NCBI GenBank assembly: GCA_944322785.1
Contig: CALUPW010000005.1
Coordinates: 52,899 to 116,898, forward strand
Direction of reading: 5' to 3'
DNA: 64,000 nucleotides
DNA from: Candidatus Gastranaerophilales bacterium
GTDB taxonomy: Bacteria; Cyanobacteriota; Vampirovibrionia; Gastranaerophilales; Gastranaerophilaceae
Positions 1 through 8,706 of this stretch are shown here, piece by piece (positions within the stretch are counted from its first letter, which is position 1; the number at the start of each line of letters is the position of its first letter). A program made the translations under genes and the position numbers. The notes under the pieces are model-generated. The model saw nothing but the letters and a program-made list of their open reading frames with translations. It was not told the DNA's origin and did no database searches.

Positions 1-351
1 GATCCTGATTATGATATTCGGAAACATCTTCCAAAAACACGTGGGATTGAGGCTAAAACAAATTTCGCCCCGATGCAGAGATATGTTGGTGTACATGGAT
101 TTGGAATAATAACAAAAGGTCTTACAGAGTATGAAGTTAAAGAAAATTCAATTTTGATAACACTTTTGCGAAGTACAGGAATTATTTCAAATCCTAAAAA
201 TTCCTCTCGTTCAACCCCTGCAGGGCCGCCGCTTGAAGTCCCTGGGGCACAGCAAATCGGTTACAATTGTGCCGAATTTTCAATCGGATTTTTTGTGCCG
301 GAGGACTATCAAAAATATGTTGACATTGTTTATCCTAAAATTATTCAATAA
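1..351 (+). CDS. C-terminal fragment of a glycoside hydrolase family 38 (alpha-mannosidase-type) protein
   Basis: The reading frame is open from base 1, so this is the 3' end of a gene cut by the window edge; the first in-frame ATG (73) is internal. The visible 116 residues match the C-terminal beta domain of GH38 alpha-mannosidases: an EYEV segment, then LTLLRSTG, then a conserved AGPPLEVPGAQQ stretch followed by aromatic residues. Family members hydrolyse alpha-mannosides; the catalytic domain lies outside the window, so substrate cannot be judged. It ends 51 bases before the next gene on the same strand. Confidence 0.75.
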   Translation, partial: DPDYDIRKHLPKTRGIEAKTNFAPMQRYVGVHGFGIITKGLTEYEVKENSILITLLRSTGIISNPKNSSRSTPAGPPLEVPGAQQIGYNCAEFSIGFFVPEDYQKYVDIVYPKIIQ

Positions 352-402
352 GCACGCAAATTTTTTTATTCAGGTGTTTTAATACTCCGTCAAGGAAACA
401 AT

Positions 403-1065
403 ATGCTTAACGATATAAAAAAATCGCCAAATTTTGGATGGCACTACAGAATGCATACAAAAATTTTAAATAAAGCTGCAGAAATTTCAAATTTCAAAGC
501 TGAAAATCCCCATGCTTTCGCTATTTTACAAAATGCTGTTATCAAACCCGATTTTGATGAATTTTTTATGTACAATGAAAATCATTTCTTTTATCCGGAG
601 AAAAGAATTAAAAGTTTTTTGGATTTCAGCGGAAAACACAACGCAAAATATCTATATTTGCGGCATCTAAGTAAATTTTTTGAAGAATTGAAGAATAAAA
701 ATTGTATTACAGGATTTGATGAGGCAGGGCGGGCACTTCATTATCTTCAGGATATTACGCAGCCGCAGCATATAGAGAGCGGCTCAATAATACGGAAAGC
801 TTTAGACAAATCAATGCACCACAGGTTTGAGGTACAGGCATTCGGTAATTGTGACAAATATATAAACAATCATACCCCTTACGCCTTTGTAAAAACTCAT
901 GATTTTCTATCACTTTTTAATCAGACAGTAAAAATTTCACGCAAAAATCAGATTCCGTCAAATAAAAACAAATCTGATTGGGATAACATTGCACAAAATG
1001 GTGTAAATCTTGCAATAGATGCAACAAAAAGGTTTTTAGAAATATTTTACGAACAAATTATGTAA
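403..1065 (+). CDS. Zinc-dependent phospholipase C/S1-P1 nuclease-fold protein
   Basis: A 220-residue protein with the metal-ligand pattern of the all-helical zinc phospholipase C fold: an N-terminal GWH..H segment (residues 12-17), a central LHYLQDITQPQH block that fits the H-Y-x-x-D-x-x-x-P-x-H zinc-binding signature, and a later HHRFE motif. Known members cleave phospholipids or nucleic acids. No signal peptide is seen, which is unusual because most bacterial zinc PLCs are secreted, so an intracellular role or another export route is possible. It follows the GH38 gene closely and may be co-transcribed. Function within the fold is unresolved. Confidence 0.6.
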   Translation: MLNDIKKSPNFGWHYRMHTKILNKAAEISNFKAENPHAFAILQNAVIKPDFDEFFMYNENHFFYPEKRIKSFLDFSGKHNAKYLYLRHLSKFFEELKNKNCITGFDEAGRALHYLQDITQPQHIESGSIIRKALDKSMHHRFEVQAFGNCDKYINNHTPYAFVKTHDFLSLFNQTVKISRKNQIPSNKNKSDWDNIAQNGVNLAIDATKRFLEIFYEQIM

Positions 1066-1070
1066 AAAAA

Positions 1071-1092
1071 AACTCCATCTTTCGATGAAGTT
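1071..1092 (+). terminator. Weak hairpin after the PLC-like gene
   Basis: AACTCCATC and GATGAAGTT form a 9-base stem with one mismatch and a 4-base loop just after the stop codon; a short T-rich run follows a few bases later. It is a poor but plausible terminator. Confidence 0.35.
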
Positions 1093-1115
1093 TGGAATTC
1101 TTTTAGTAATTCCTC

Positions 1116-1163
1116 GTGTGTAGAAGGTTAGTGTGTAGTAGGTAGTGTAAATAGTAAGTGTGT
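1116..1163 (+). repeat. Degenerate ~14-base tandem repeat upstream of glnA
   Basis: Three and a half consecutive units begin with GTGT: 1116-1130, 1131-1144, 1145-1157 and a partial unit at 1158-1163. Units 1 and 2 both start GTGTGTAG and contain GGT(T)A. It could be a set of protein-binding sites or a small variable repeat. Confidence 0.45.
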
Positions 1164-1465
1164 TTTTATATATCTCGTGTTTATTTAATTCGTTATTGCT
1201 TACATATTAATAAAGTATTTTTGATGTATATAATTGCTATATCACTTTATTTTTGTTACATAACTTAATAAAACAGGCAAAATATTAAAAACACTTGAAT
1301 TATTCCGGTTTTTTCGATGTTTATCCTCCCTTAATTATCTTCAAAGTCAGTTATTCTTGCGATTTGAATCTTTATATATTAATAATTCCCATTTTTAGAA
1401 AAATAATCACTATCTTTAAAAAAGTTTTTCCCCCGCATCTTTACTTAATCTTAATATTAAAAGCC

Positions 1466-1494
1466 TTGACCTTTTTTAAAAAAAGTATTCTAAT
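1466..1494 (+). promoter_or_regulatory. glnA promoter
   Basis: TTGACC (1466-1471), 17 bases, TCTAAT (1489-1494). Predicted start near 1501 gives a leader of about 25 bases carrying the site TGGAGGA before the ATG. The leader is too short for a riboswitch, and I see no GTA-N8-TAC NtcA site overlapping it. Confidence 0.65.
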
Positions 1495-1526
1495 TAAAAG
1501 GTAATTTACAGTTTGGAGGATGATAT

Positions 1527-2891
1527 ATGAAAGAATTTAGCCACACACGTTTAGACAACAAACAGTTTTCGAATGATGAGATAAAATCTCTCATTAATGA
1601 GTACAATATCAAATTTATAAAACTGCAATTCGTTGACATAAACGGTCAGGTAAAAAATATGTCTATTCCTTCCGAACATATAGACAAAATTCTTGCTAAC
1701 GAAATAATGCTTGACGGCTCCTCAATAAAAGGCTTTAGAAGCATAGAAACTTCCGATATGTATTTTTATCCTGACAAAAACTCATTCCAGATTCTTCCCT
1801 GGAGAGGTAAAGACGGAATTAATGCCGCAAGATTGATTTGCGACATACACAACGCAGACGGAACACCGTTTGAAGGATGCCCCAGATGCAACTTAAAAAG
1901 AGTGATGGCAGAGGCTGAAAAAATGGGCTTTTCTATGAATATAGGGCCGGAAGCGGAATTTTTCTTATTTGCAAAAGATAAAGACGGAAAAGTTACCACA
2001 ACAACTCAAGACAAAGCCGGTTATTACGATGTAGGGCCGGAAGATTTGGGCGAAGATGTCCGTTCAGATATAGTTTTGACCTTACAGGAAATGGGCTTTG
2101 ATATTGAAGCTTCGCATCACGAAGTTGCTGACGGTCAGCATGAAGTTGACTTTAGATATGCTGACATTTTGACGGCTGCAGATAATGTTGCAACCTTTAA
2201 AATTGCGGTAAAGGCAATTGCAGCACGCCACAATCTCCACGCAACATTTATGCCGAAGCCGATTTACGGAATTAACGGTTCAGGTATGCATTGTAACATT
2301 TCGCTTTTTAAAGATGGCAAAAACGCATTTTATGACGAAAAACAGGAATATCAGCTTTCAGATATTGCAAAATATTCAATCGGCGGGCTTTTAAAACATG
2401 TTAAAGGTATCACGGCCGTTTTAAACCCGACAGTAAACAGTTTTAAAAGATTGGTGCCGGGGTATGAAGCGCCTGTTTATCTTGCTTGGTCGCTGGCAAA
2501 CCGCAGTGCTTTACTGAGAGTGCCTGCCAAACGGGGAAATGCAACCCGTGTTGAACTCCGCTCTCCGGATCCGGCATGCAATCCTTATCTGGCTTTTGCA
2601 ACAATTTTGCAGGCATGTCTTGATGGTGTAAGGAACAAAATTGATCCGCCGGCACCGGTTGAAAGCAATATTTATAAGCTGACTACAAAAGAACGTAAAA
2701 AACAGCGTATAGATGCACTTCCGGGTAGTCTTGCCGAAGCATTGGAGCATGTTGATAAATCTCTTGTAGCAAGGGCTGCTCTGGGTGAACATATATTTAA
2801 TGAGTTTGTTTCGGCAAAACAAAAAGAGTGGGATTCTTTTAGAACTTATGTTTCTCAATGGGAAATCGACAAATATCTTGAAAGATATTAA
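1527..2891 (+). CDS. glnA: Glutamine synthetase type I
   Basis: 454 residues, the usual size of the GSI-alpha form (about 445). It makes glutamine from glutamate, ammonia and ATP in the cytoplasm. Visible signatures are DGSSIKGF near residue 63, the GPEAEFF metal-binding stretch, the HHEVADGQHEVDFRY block, NGSGMHCNIS, and NRSALLRVP with the ELRSPDPACNPYLA block. The C-terminal tyrosine adenylylation motif of GSI-beta enzymes is not apparent, so control is more likely by feedback or protein partners. The start has a good TGGAGGA site 7 bases upstream and its own promoter. Monocistronic: a strong hairpin follows immediately. Confidence 0.97.
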   Translation: MKEFSHTRLDNKQFSNDEIKSLINEYNIKFIKLQFVDINGQVKNMSIPSEHIDKILANEIMLDGSSIKGFRSIETSDMYFYPDKNSFQILPWRGKDGINAARLICDIHNADGTPFEGCPRCNLKRVMAEAEKMGFSMNIGPEAEFFLFAKDKDGKVTTTTQDKAGYYDVGPEDLGEDVRSDIVLTLQEMGFDIEASHHEVADGQHEVDFRYADILTAADNVATFKIAVKAIAARHNLHATFMPKPIYGINGSGMHCNISLFKDGKNAFYDEKQEYQLSDIAKYSIGGLLKHVKGITAVLNPTVNSFKRLVPGYEAPVYLAWSLANRSALLRVPAKRGNATRVELRSPDPACNPYLAFATILQACLDGVRNKIDPPAPVESNIYKLTTKERKKQRIDALPGSLAEALEHVDKSLVARAALGEHIFNEFVSAKQKEWDSFRTYVSQWEIDKYLERY

Positions 2892-2900
2892 ATCACATAA

Positions 2901-2933
2901 AAAAGAGGCGCCGGTACATCCGGCGCCTCTTTT
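2901..2933 (+). terminator. Strong bidirectional terminator after glnA
   Basis: GAGGCGCCGG (2905-2914) pairs perfectly with CCGGCGCCTC (2920-2929) around a 5-base loop; A-run before and T-run after let it work for glnA and for the convergent gene at 2949. Confidence 0.9.
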
Positions 2934-2948
2934 GATATAATTATTTTT

Positions 2949-3593
2949 TTACCAGTCTTCTTTTAAAATCGCTTTAGCACGAGAAATAGCTGATTGTGCT
3001 GTTGGAGATACGACAATATATTCTTTCTTTCTCGGATGAATAATACAAATTCTTCTGTCACATTGTTTACATAAGAAATTTTGAGGTTCTGACGCTTCAC
3101 ATGTTGCCCGTCTGTCTTTCATTTCATACAGCGAACCTGAAACTGTATAATAATCCCTTAAATCCTGTGCTCTTAACTGCTCACGAAGATCATTAACAAG
3201 TTTTTGTGAAGCATTGGATTTTGGAGCTAATACGTATATAACTTTGAATTTAAATCTGAACATTTCATATGTAGGGTCGCCTTTCCTAATCTGTTTTTTA
3301 ATATTTATAGGTATTGTTTTGGCGCCTTTTATAGAACCATCCAGAATGGCATCAGGATCGACTTCCGGTTCGGCAGGTTTTTCAGGTATTTTGGCTATAT
3401 CTTCCGTTTCAACTTCCTTCTTTTTCCCTGCATTTTTTATATCCTGAAACAATTTGCCCTGCTGCCAGTATTCAGGATTTGCCTGATATGCAAGAAAAGC
3501 AATAATTACCACAACAAGCAACGGCAATATACTGCCTTTTTTCTTTTTCTTTTTGTTCATATTATCATACATTGTTTTAGGATCAATACCCAT
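2949..3593 (-). CDS. Membrane-anchored protein of unknown function with C-terminal cysteines
   Basis: 214 residues. A basic, lysine-rich cytoplasmic N-terminus (KKKKKK near residue 15) is followed by one membrane segment (about residues 20-37), then a charged linker and a globular C-terminal part facing outward. That part has four cysteines, one before and three within CKQCDRRIC, suggesting a metal site or disulfides. A clear GGAGG site precedes the ATG. It follows the DUF512 gene by 38 bases on the same strand, so the two may be co-transcribed. I do not recognise a family. Confidence 0.75.
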   Translation of the reverse strand: MGIDPKTMYDNMNKKKKKKGSILPLLVVVIIAFLAYQANPEYWQQGKLFQDIKNAGKKKEVETEDIAKIPEKPAEPEVDPDAILDGSIKGAKTIPINIKKQIRKGDPTYEMFRFKFKVIYVLAPKSNASQKLVNDLREQLRAQDLRDYYTVSGSLYEMKDRRATCEASEPQNFLCKQCDRRICIIHPRKKEYIVVSPTAQSAISRAKAILKEDW

Positions 3594-3631
3594 ATAACCT
3601 CCAGTTTGTAAGTTTCACATAAAATATATAA

Positions 3632-4900
3632 CTAAATTTTATATAATTTGTCAATAAACTCTTTGATTGAATAATTGTTTTTAAGTACAATAAAAGGTTT
3701 AGCTGTTTGTTGTTTTACATAATCAAGCGTGTTTCCGTCAAGAAAATCTTCACTGTATTGCCGCATCATAACTGACGGTATCACGACAGAATCTGCGCTA
3801 TTAGATTTTACTGCCGAAATTAAGTCATCGGAAGTTATCAGGCCCGCAACAGTAATGTTTTGCCCCCAGTAGTTTGATTTAACCGGAACAACTTCAATTT
3901 CAAGATTTTTAACTTTTTTGCACAAATCCTTTGCAATAAAGTCAACGGCGGATAAGGCAGCGTATGAACAGGCAAATATAAATTTTGTTTTTTTAGTTAT
4001 TTTTGACGGCAGTTTAAGTGTTTTGTAATCATCAAGAAGCAGTCTTAAGGTTCCGACACCGTCTTCAAGCTGCGAAAATGAGCCGTAATATTTTGCCGGC
4101 GGAATTTTTTCGCCTGCAAGCAGAAAAAATTCATCAGAAAGACACACCCGTTTGTATTTTGAGGCAATTCTTACTGTTTCCTGCGCAATTTCTTTATCAA
4201 CCTGAACCAGATTTCCTTCTCTGAATTTTGTAACTCCTACAGGCACGATTGCTGTTGATAAAACCGTATTCTTTAATGATGCAAGGTCATTCAGAGTCCG
4301 TTCAAGTTCTTTCCCGTCATTATATCCTGGACATAGAACAATCTGGGCATGGAAAGGAATTTTGTTTTTGCGAAACCATGTTAGATTTTCCATAATCTTG
4401 CCGGCATTAGGATTTCTCAGCATTTTTATACGCAAATCGGGATTTGTTGTATGAACTGATATATAAAAAGGTCCCAAATGCATTTTTTTTATGCGCTCTT
4501 TGTCTTTGGCCGACAGGTTTGTGAGAGTGATATAGGTCCCCTGTAAGTAAGACAGCCGGTAATCATCATCTTTTATATATAAAGTTTCTCTTAACCCTTT
4601 CGGCTGCTGGTCAACAAAACAGAATATACATTTGTTTAAACAAGGTTTTACACGGTCAAAAACAGCACTTTCAAAAACAATACCTAAATCCTCATCAAAA
4701 TCTTTTTCAATTTCAATTTCTTCAATTTCGCCGTTTCTTTTTTTTATCTCTAATGTGATTAATTCAGACTTGCAAAGATAGTTGTAATCAATCATGTCAA
4801 GCATTTTAACGCCGTCAATCGACATAATTTCATCCTGCGGCGCAATTTCAAGTTCTTCTGCTATTGAATCTTTTAAAACTTTGTTAACTATTGCGGGCAT
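3632..4900 (-). CDS. Radical SAM / DUF512 iron-sulfur protein with N-terminal PDZ-like region
   Basis: About 422 residues. The order is a PDZ-like N-terminal region (residues 1-75), a radical-SAM cluster motif CLNKCIFC (Cys87, Cys91, Cys94, the CX3CX2C form) and a C-terminal DUF512-type domain. This architecture is typical of a conserved oxidoreductase family found in Cyanobacteria and some Firmicutes; its reaction is unknown. Start choice: ATG at 4900 gives MPAIVNKV and overlaps the upstream regulator by 17 bases; a TTG at 4912 would add four residues and sits too close to AAGGA. The overlap suggests translational coupling with the PadR gene. Confidence 0.85.
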   Translation of the reverse strand: MPAIVNKVLKDSIAEELEIAPQDEIMSIDGVKMLDMIDYNYLCKSELITLEIKKRNGEIEEIEIEKDFDEDLGIVFESAVFDRVKPCLNKCIFCFVDQQPKGLRETLYIKDDDYRLSYLQGTYITLTNLSAKDKERIKKMHLGPFYISVHTTNPDLRIKMLRNPNAGKIMENLTWFRKNKIPFHAQIVLCPGYNDGKELERTLNDLASLKNTVLSTAIVPVGVTKFREGNLVQVDKEIAQETVRIASKYKRVCLSDEFFLLAGEKIPPAKYYGSFSQLEDGVGTLRLLLDDYKTLKLPSKITKKTKFIFACSYAALSAVDFIAKDLCKKVKNLEIEVVPVKSNYWGQNITVAGLITSDDLISAVKSNSADSVVIPSVMMRQYSEDFLDGNTLDYVKQQTAKPFIVLKNNYSIKEFIDKLYKI

Positions 4901-5408
4901 TATCTTTTTCAAATCCTTCTATAACGTTTATCAAATTGCTGTATTCACAAATTGCATTATCAAGCATTATTTTTTGATAAAACGAAAGTTTTGTATATTC
5001 GTCATTTGCGATATTTTCCGCTGAATTTTTGAATGTTAAGGCAAGAGTTTTTAAATCAAGAAACATCATACTTCTTTGTTCAGAATTCAAATATTCGGCG
5101 CAGGAAAGTTTAACTCTGGCGTTTGAAAGAAACTGAAGCGGATTATCACTTAAGTTTTCAAGTAAGAGTGAACAAAGCATATTTTTACCGTCTCGGGTAA
5201 TTGAGTAAAAAACGGAAAGTTTGCCTCCTTCGGACATCATTTTTCGGGAGGTAATCGACCCGTTTGCCTCCAGCCGTCTGAGAGCAGGTTTTAAAGCCCC
5301 GAAACTGGGGGAAGTATATGGAGCAAACTCACTTTCAATGCATTTGTGAATTGCATACATTGTGAATTCCCGTTTGGTCAAAACATATAAAATCAACAAC
5401 TCTATCAT
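4884..5408 (-). CDS. PadR-family transcriptional regulator
   Basis: 174 residues. The N-terminus (MIELLILYVL, then YAIHKCIE) and the following S-x-G-x-L-x-P-x-L-x-x-L-E-x-x-G wing pattern are typical of PadR winged helices; the C-terminal half is helical, as in PadR-s2/Vir-type proteins. The frame stays open to 5519 but the upstream codons overlap the divergent promoter and give an unrelated tail, so ATG 5408 is chosen. No ribosome-binding site is present; an extended -10 ends 6 bases before the ATG, suggesting a leaderless message. It may control itself and the divergent mlaE across the 81-base gap. Confidence 0.85.
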   Translation of the reverse strand: MIELLILYVLTKREFTMYAIHKCIESEFAPYTSPSFGALKPALRRLEANGSITSRKMMSEGGKLSVFYSITRDGKNMLCSLLLENLSDNPLQFLSNARVKLSCAEYLNSEQRSMMFLDLKTLALTFKNSAENIANDEYTKLSFYQKIMLDNAICEYSNLINVIEGFEKDNARNS

Positions 5409-5414
5409 AGGACA

Positions 5415-5423
5415 ATAATAGCA
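5415..5423 (-). promoter_or_regulatory. padR extended -10 promoter, leaderless
   Basis: TGCTATTAT on the minus strand: TATTAT at 5415-5420 with an upstream TG. Exactly six bases separate it from the ATG at 5408, so transcription should start at or within a base of the start codon. Confidence 0.55.
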
Positions 5424-5453
5424 TAAATGACTGTAAAATAAAAGTTTTACGAA

Positions 5454-5483
5454 TTGACTTAATATTGTATTTTTCGCTATAAT
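5454..5483 (+). promoter_or_regulatory. mlaE promoter, leaderless
   Basis: TTGACT (5454-5459), 18 bases, consensus TATAAT (5478-5483), then six bases and the ATG at 5490. No ribosome-binding site fits in between. This is the clearest leaderless promoter in the window. Confidence 0.7.
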
Positions 5484-5489
5484 GAAACA

Positions 5490-6299
5490 ATGGGAGCCTT
5501 TCAAAAATATCTTAAACAATCAGCGACATACAAAATTTTTTCAGGCATTTTTGAGCTTTGTGAAGATTTTTTAGATACCCTCGGAAAAATTACTGTTAAA
5601 GGTCTGCAGTTTATAAAAGCTTTATTGACTGCAAACATTGATAAAAAAGAACTTGTTGAACAGTGTGACAGATTCGGTATAAGTTCACTTCCGATAACGT
5701 TGTCAATTGTCGGTATGACATCAATAATTGTTGCTTCACAGGTTGCAAATGAGATGGTAAAACAGGGCGGCGGACATTTTGTAGGTCTTTTGATGACTAT
5801 GCTGATTGTAAGAGAAGTCGGCTCTATTATGTCAGGTTTTGCAATTATTTCAATGATAGGTTCTTCATACGCATCTGAACTTGCTACAATGCGTGTAACA
5901 GAGCAGATTGATGCTGTAAAAGTTTTAAAGGTTAATCCTGTTGAATATCTTTTTGTGCCGAGAATTCTTGCAGGAATTCTTATGATGCCTATTATTGTGA
6001 TAATAGCATCGGTAGTTGGGGTTCTGGCAGGTGCTTTGACAACCGCAATGACAACAGATTTGGGATTCCGTGCATACTTTGATTCCGCATGGCTCGGTGT
6101 ATATATGAAAGATTTGGGTGTAAGTCTTTTAAAGTCAGTAGTTTTTGGCGGAACAATCGCTCTTATCAGCTGTGTTTGCGGATATTACGCCTCTGGCGGC
6201 GCCAAGGGCGTCGGACTTGCAACTACAAAAGCGGTTGTCTGGTCTTTTGTTGCAATAGTTGTGTGGGATATGATTTTTGCAATTATATTTTTCTTTTAA
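5490..6299 (+). CDS. mlaE: MlaE/YrbE-family ABC transporter permease
   Basis: 269 residues, normal for the family (about 260). It is an inner-membrane permease of the Mla-type lipid transporter, related to plastid TGD1. Several membrane segments are visible (about residues 62-80, 90-110, 150-180, 205-225 and 243-265). The central GSIMSGFAI..GSSYASELATMRVTEQIDA block is the family hallmark that contacts the ATPase. The next gene, 17 bases downstream, is the cognate ATPase. No MlaD/MCE substrate-binding protein is adjacent; it must be encoded elsewhere or replaced. Confidence 0.92.
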   Translation: MGAFQKYLKQSATYKIFSGIFELCEDFLDTLGKITVKGLQFIKALLTANIDKKELVEQCDRFGISSLPITLSIVGMTSIIVASQVANEMVKQGGGHFVGLLMTMLIVREVGSIMSGFAIISMIGSSYASELATMRVTEQIDAVKVLKVNPVEYLFVPRILAGILMMPIIVIIASVVGVLAGALTTAMTTDLGFRAYFDSAWLGVYMKDLGVSLLKSVVFGGTIALISCVCGYYASGGAKGVGLATTKAVVWSFVAIVVWDMIFAIIFFF

Positions 6300-6316
6300 A
6301 CTATAAGGAAAACATT

Positions 6317-7036
6317 ATGAGTATTGAAGTTAAAAATCTGGTAAAAACATTTGATGAACATAAAGTAATCAATGATATATCATTTAAAGTTAATGACAGT
6401 GAAACTCTTGCGGTTGTCGGTTTTAGCGGCTCTGGAAAAAGTACAGTTTTAAAACTTATCTGCGGACTGTTAGAGCCTGACAGCGGTGAAATTATAACGT
6501 CGGAAGGCGATATTGCAATGGTATTTCAATATTCAGCTCTCTTTGATTCATTGAATGTTGCGGATAATATATCATTTGCTCTGAGAGAACGAAAAGATTT
6601 GCGTAAAAGATATAACGAAAAAGATTTAAAAGAAATTGTCCGTCAGAAGCTTGAACTTGTAGGATTAAAGGGAATAGAAACCAAATTCCCCTCTGAACTT
6701 TCCGGCGGTATGCAAAAAAGAGTGAGTTTTGCCCGTGCGATTGTTACGGAGCCGAAATCAATTCTTTATGATGAGCCGACATCCGGACTTGACCCGATAT
6801 CGTCTACTCTTATTGAGGATTATATAGTAAGACTTAAAGAAGAAACAAAAGCGGCTTCTATTGTTGTTACCCACCAGATGTCGACAATTACACGGACAGC
6901 TGACAGAGTAATTATGCTTTATGACGGAAAAATAGTTTTTGAAGGAACCCCTGAGGAGATGCTGAAACAGGATACGCCTTACACAAAACAATTTGTAACA
7001 GCATCTCTGGAAGGTCCGATGAAAATGATTGCATAA
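6317..7036 (+). CDS. mlaF: MlaF-type ABC transporter ATP-binding protein
   Basis: 239 residues. It carries Walker A GFSGSGKST (about residues 35-43), the Q-loop region VFQYSALF typical of MlaF, the signature LSGGMQKR, Walker B SILYDEPTSGLDP and the switch histidine in VVTHQM. It should power lipid movement through MlaE. The ATG at 6317 has an AAGGA site 8 bases upstream; the longer frame reading back into mlaE is not used. It is the second gene of the mlaE-mlaF operon. Confidence 0.93.
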   Translation: MSIEVKNLVKTFDEHKVINDISFKVNDSETLAVVGFSGSGKSTVLKLICGLLEPDSGEIITSEGDIAMVFQYSALFDSLNVADNISFALRERKDLRKRYNEKDLKEIVRQKLELVGLKGIETKFPSELSGGMQKRVSFARAIVTEPKSILYDEPTSGLDPISSTLIEDYIVRLKEETKAASIVVTHQMSTITRTADRVIMLYDGKIVFEGTPEEMLKQDTPYTKQFVTASLEGPMKMIA

Positions 7037-7302
7037 TTAATCAAATATTAACAACATTTGTTCATCATTCATATTATAAATAATAGAAAATAAAATATGG
7101 TATTTAACAATATATAATACTACAAAAGTTATATTATATATTGTTAAAAATTATGACAAGAATAGTACAGTACCAAGCGAATTTTGCTGTGCCGCAAAGA
7201 TTGCAGCAGACGGCTGGAAAATTAAATACCGATAAATTATTGAAACATTGCACCGCAAGTCTGTGTGTGTTAAACTTCATTTGTAAGATGGAGGATATGT
7301 GA

Positions 7303-8568
7303 ATGAATACGGTTACACTGGAAGAAAAATTGTTTAATGAACATGTAATGACATTAGACACATATATAATGTTTAAAATCAAAGAAAAACAGACAAAACT
7401 TACTCCGGAATTAACTGCCCGAAACAGAGCACCGATTTCATTATCAATGGGTGCGCCGACAGCGGCACCTCCGGAATTTGTAATAAATAAGCTTAAAGAA
7501 TGCCTTGATGAGGACGGTATTCATACATATTCCGTTCCAAAAGGTGAAGAGTACTTTAGAAAAGCGGTTGCACAAAGAATGAAAAACCGATTTGGAGTTG
7601 AAATGGATCCGAATACGGAAATCTTTTCACTTATCGGTTCAAAGGAAGGGATTGCAAACATGATGCGAGCCTTGATAAATCCGAAACATGATGAAAAAGA
7701 GAAAGATATAATTCTTGTTCCGGATCCGGGATATGCATCATATTTTGAATTTATCAAATGCTCAGGCGGGCATGCATATTCGGTACCGCTGTTGTCCGAA
7801 AATAATTATATGCCGGATATGGAACAGGTGTTAAGTAAGCTTGTTAAAGATGGTTACAAACCCTCTAAAATCAAGGCTTTAATTGTAAACTATCCGAACA
7901 ATCCGCTCGGGGTTACGGCAACTAAAGAGTATCTGCAATCTGTAATCGAATTTTGTAAACAACATGAAATTCTATTGATTTCGGATGCAGCATATTCGGA
8001 TTTGTATTACGGAAGTGAAGATGAAAAGCCTTTCAGTATTTTTGAACTCAATGGTGCAAAGGATATTGCAGTTGAATTTTTCTCATTTTCAAAACCCTAC
8101 GCAATGACAGGATGGCGCCTTGGATGGATTTGCGGAAATTCGTCAATTGTTCAAAGATTTGGCAAAGTTAAATCAACAATTGACAACGGAATTTATAAAC
8201 CGCTTCAAAAGGCTGCAGCGTCTGTTTTAAATTCAAAAGAAGGCGATGATTATATAGCAAAAATGAACAAAGGCTTTAAGCATAAACAGGAAATTGTTGT
8301 AAAAGGCTTAAAAGAACTCGGCTGGCCGATTGATGAAACAAAAGTTCCTCATACAACTTTTTATCTCTGGCTTCCGGTTCCGCCAAGGTATAACAATGCA
8401 GTTGATTTTTGTGAAGAACTTTTAGAAAAATCAGGAGTCGTGGTTGTTCCGGGAAATGCTTTTGGAAAATACGGTGAAGGATTTTTCAGGCTTTCGTTTG
8501 TTTGCAGCGATGAAAAATTGGAAGAAGTTATAACCCGTATGAAAGCTGACGGGTTCAGGTTTGAGTAA
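7303..8568 (+). CDS. dapL: Class I/II aminotransferase, probable LL-diaminopimelate aminotransferase
   Basis: 421 residues, fold-type I PLP enzyme. Visible: substrate-loop SMGAPTAAPP, YPNNPLG, DAAYSDL and the PLP lysine in SFSKPYAMTGWRLGW, plus the C-terminal arginine in FFRLSF. The TGWRLGW context and length fit DapL, which converts tetrahydrodipicolinate directly to LL-diaminopimelate for lysine and peptidoglycan and is the cyanobacterial route. Related aspartate or alanine transaminases cannot be excluded. GGAGG lies 8 bases before the ATG at 7303; an ATG-TGA pair directly before it is too close to that site to matter. A strong terminator follows. Confidence 0.72.
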   Translation: MNTVTLEEKLFNEHVMTLDTYIMFKIKEKQTKLTPELTARNRAPISLSMGAPTAAPPEFVINKLKECLDEDGIHTYSVPKGEEYFRKAVAQRMKNRFGVEMDPNTEIFSLIGSKEGIANMMRALINPKHDEKEKDIILVPDPGYASYFEFIKCSGGHAYSVPLLSENNYMPDMEQVLSKLVKDGYKPSKIKALIVNYPNNPLGVTATKEYLQSVIEFCKQHEILLISDAAYSDLYYGSEDEKPFSIFELNGAKDIAVEFFSFSKPYAMTGWRLGWICGNSSIVQRFGKVKSTIDNGIYKPLQKAAASVLNSKEGDDYIAKMNKGFKHKQEIVVKGLKELGWPIDETKVPHTTFYLWLPVPPRYNNAVDFCEELLEKSGVVVVPGNAFGKYGEGFFRLSFVCSDEKLEEVITRMKADGFRFE

Positions 8569-8601
8569 GCTTAAAATAACCGAAATATATATTTTTTAAG
8601 G

Positions 8602-8637
8602 GCGGATAAAATTTATATTTATCCGCTCAATTTTTTT
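8602..8637 (+). terminator. dapL terminator
   Basis: GCGGATAAA (8602-8610) and TTTATCCGC (8618-8626) pair perfectly around a 7-base loop, followed by a run of seven T. Confidence 0.9.
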
Positions 8638-8674
8638 ACAGATTACTGATGTGCTATATAACATAAGGACTTAC

Positions 8675-8703
8675 AAAAAAGACTTCCAAAACGGAAGTCT
8701 TTT
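8675..8703 (-). terminator. Terminator of the leftward tRNA cluster
   Basis: GACTTCC (8681-8687) pairs with GGAAGTC (8693-8699), flanked by six A and four T. Read leftward it ends the tRNA-Thr/Thr/Tyr transcript. Confidence 0.8.
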
Positions 8704-8706
8704 ATC

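Larger units (their letters stand above)
1066..1526 (+). other. 461-base noncoding region upstream of glnA
   Basis: No convincing gene: the one frame of about 70 codons has no ribosome-binding site and a low-complexity product. It holds a weak hairpin (1071-1092), a degenerate tandem repeat (1116-1163), a long AT-rich stretch and, at its right end, the glnA promoter (1466-1494). Confidence 0.6.

Noticed and set aside
1295..1504. 69-codon frame upstream of glnA
   Set aside because: Low-complexity hydrophobic product overlapping the glnA promoter, and no ribosome-binding site.
4884..5519. Extended 211-residue PadR start
   Set aside because: The extra 37 residues overlap the divergent promoter and do not match the family; MIELLILYVL is the expected N-terminus.
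7297..7302. ATG-TGA minimal open frame in frame with dapL
   Set aside because: The GGAGG site is 2 bases from this ATG but 8 from the dapL ATG, so initiation here is unlikely; UGA is used as stop elsewhere in the window.
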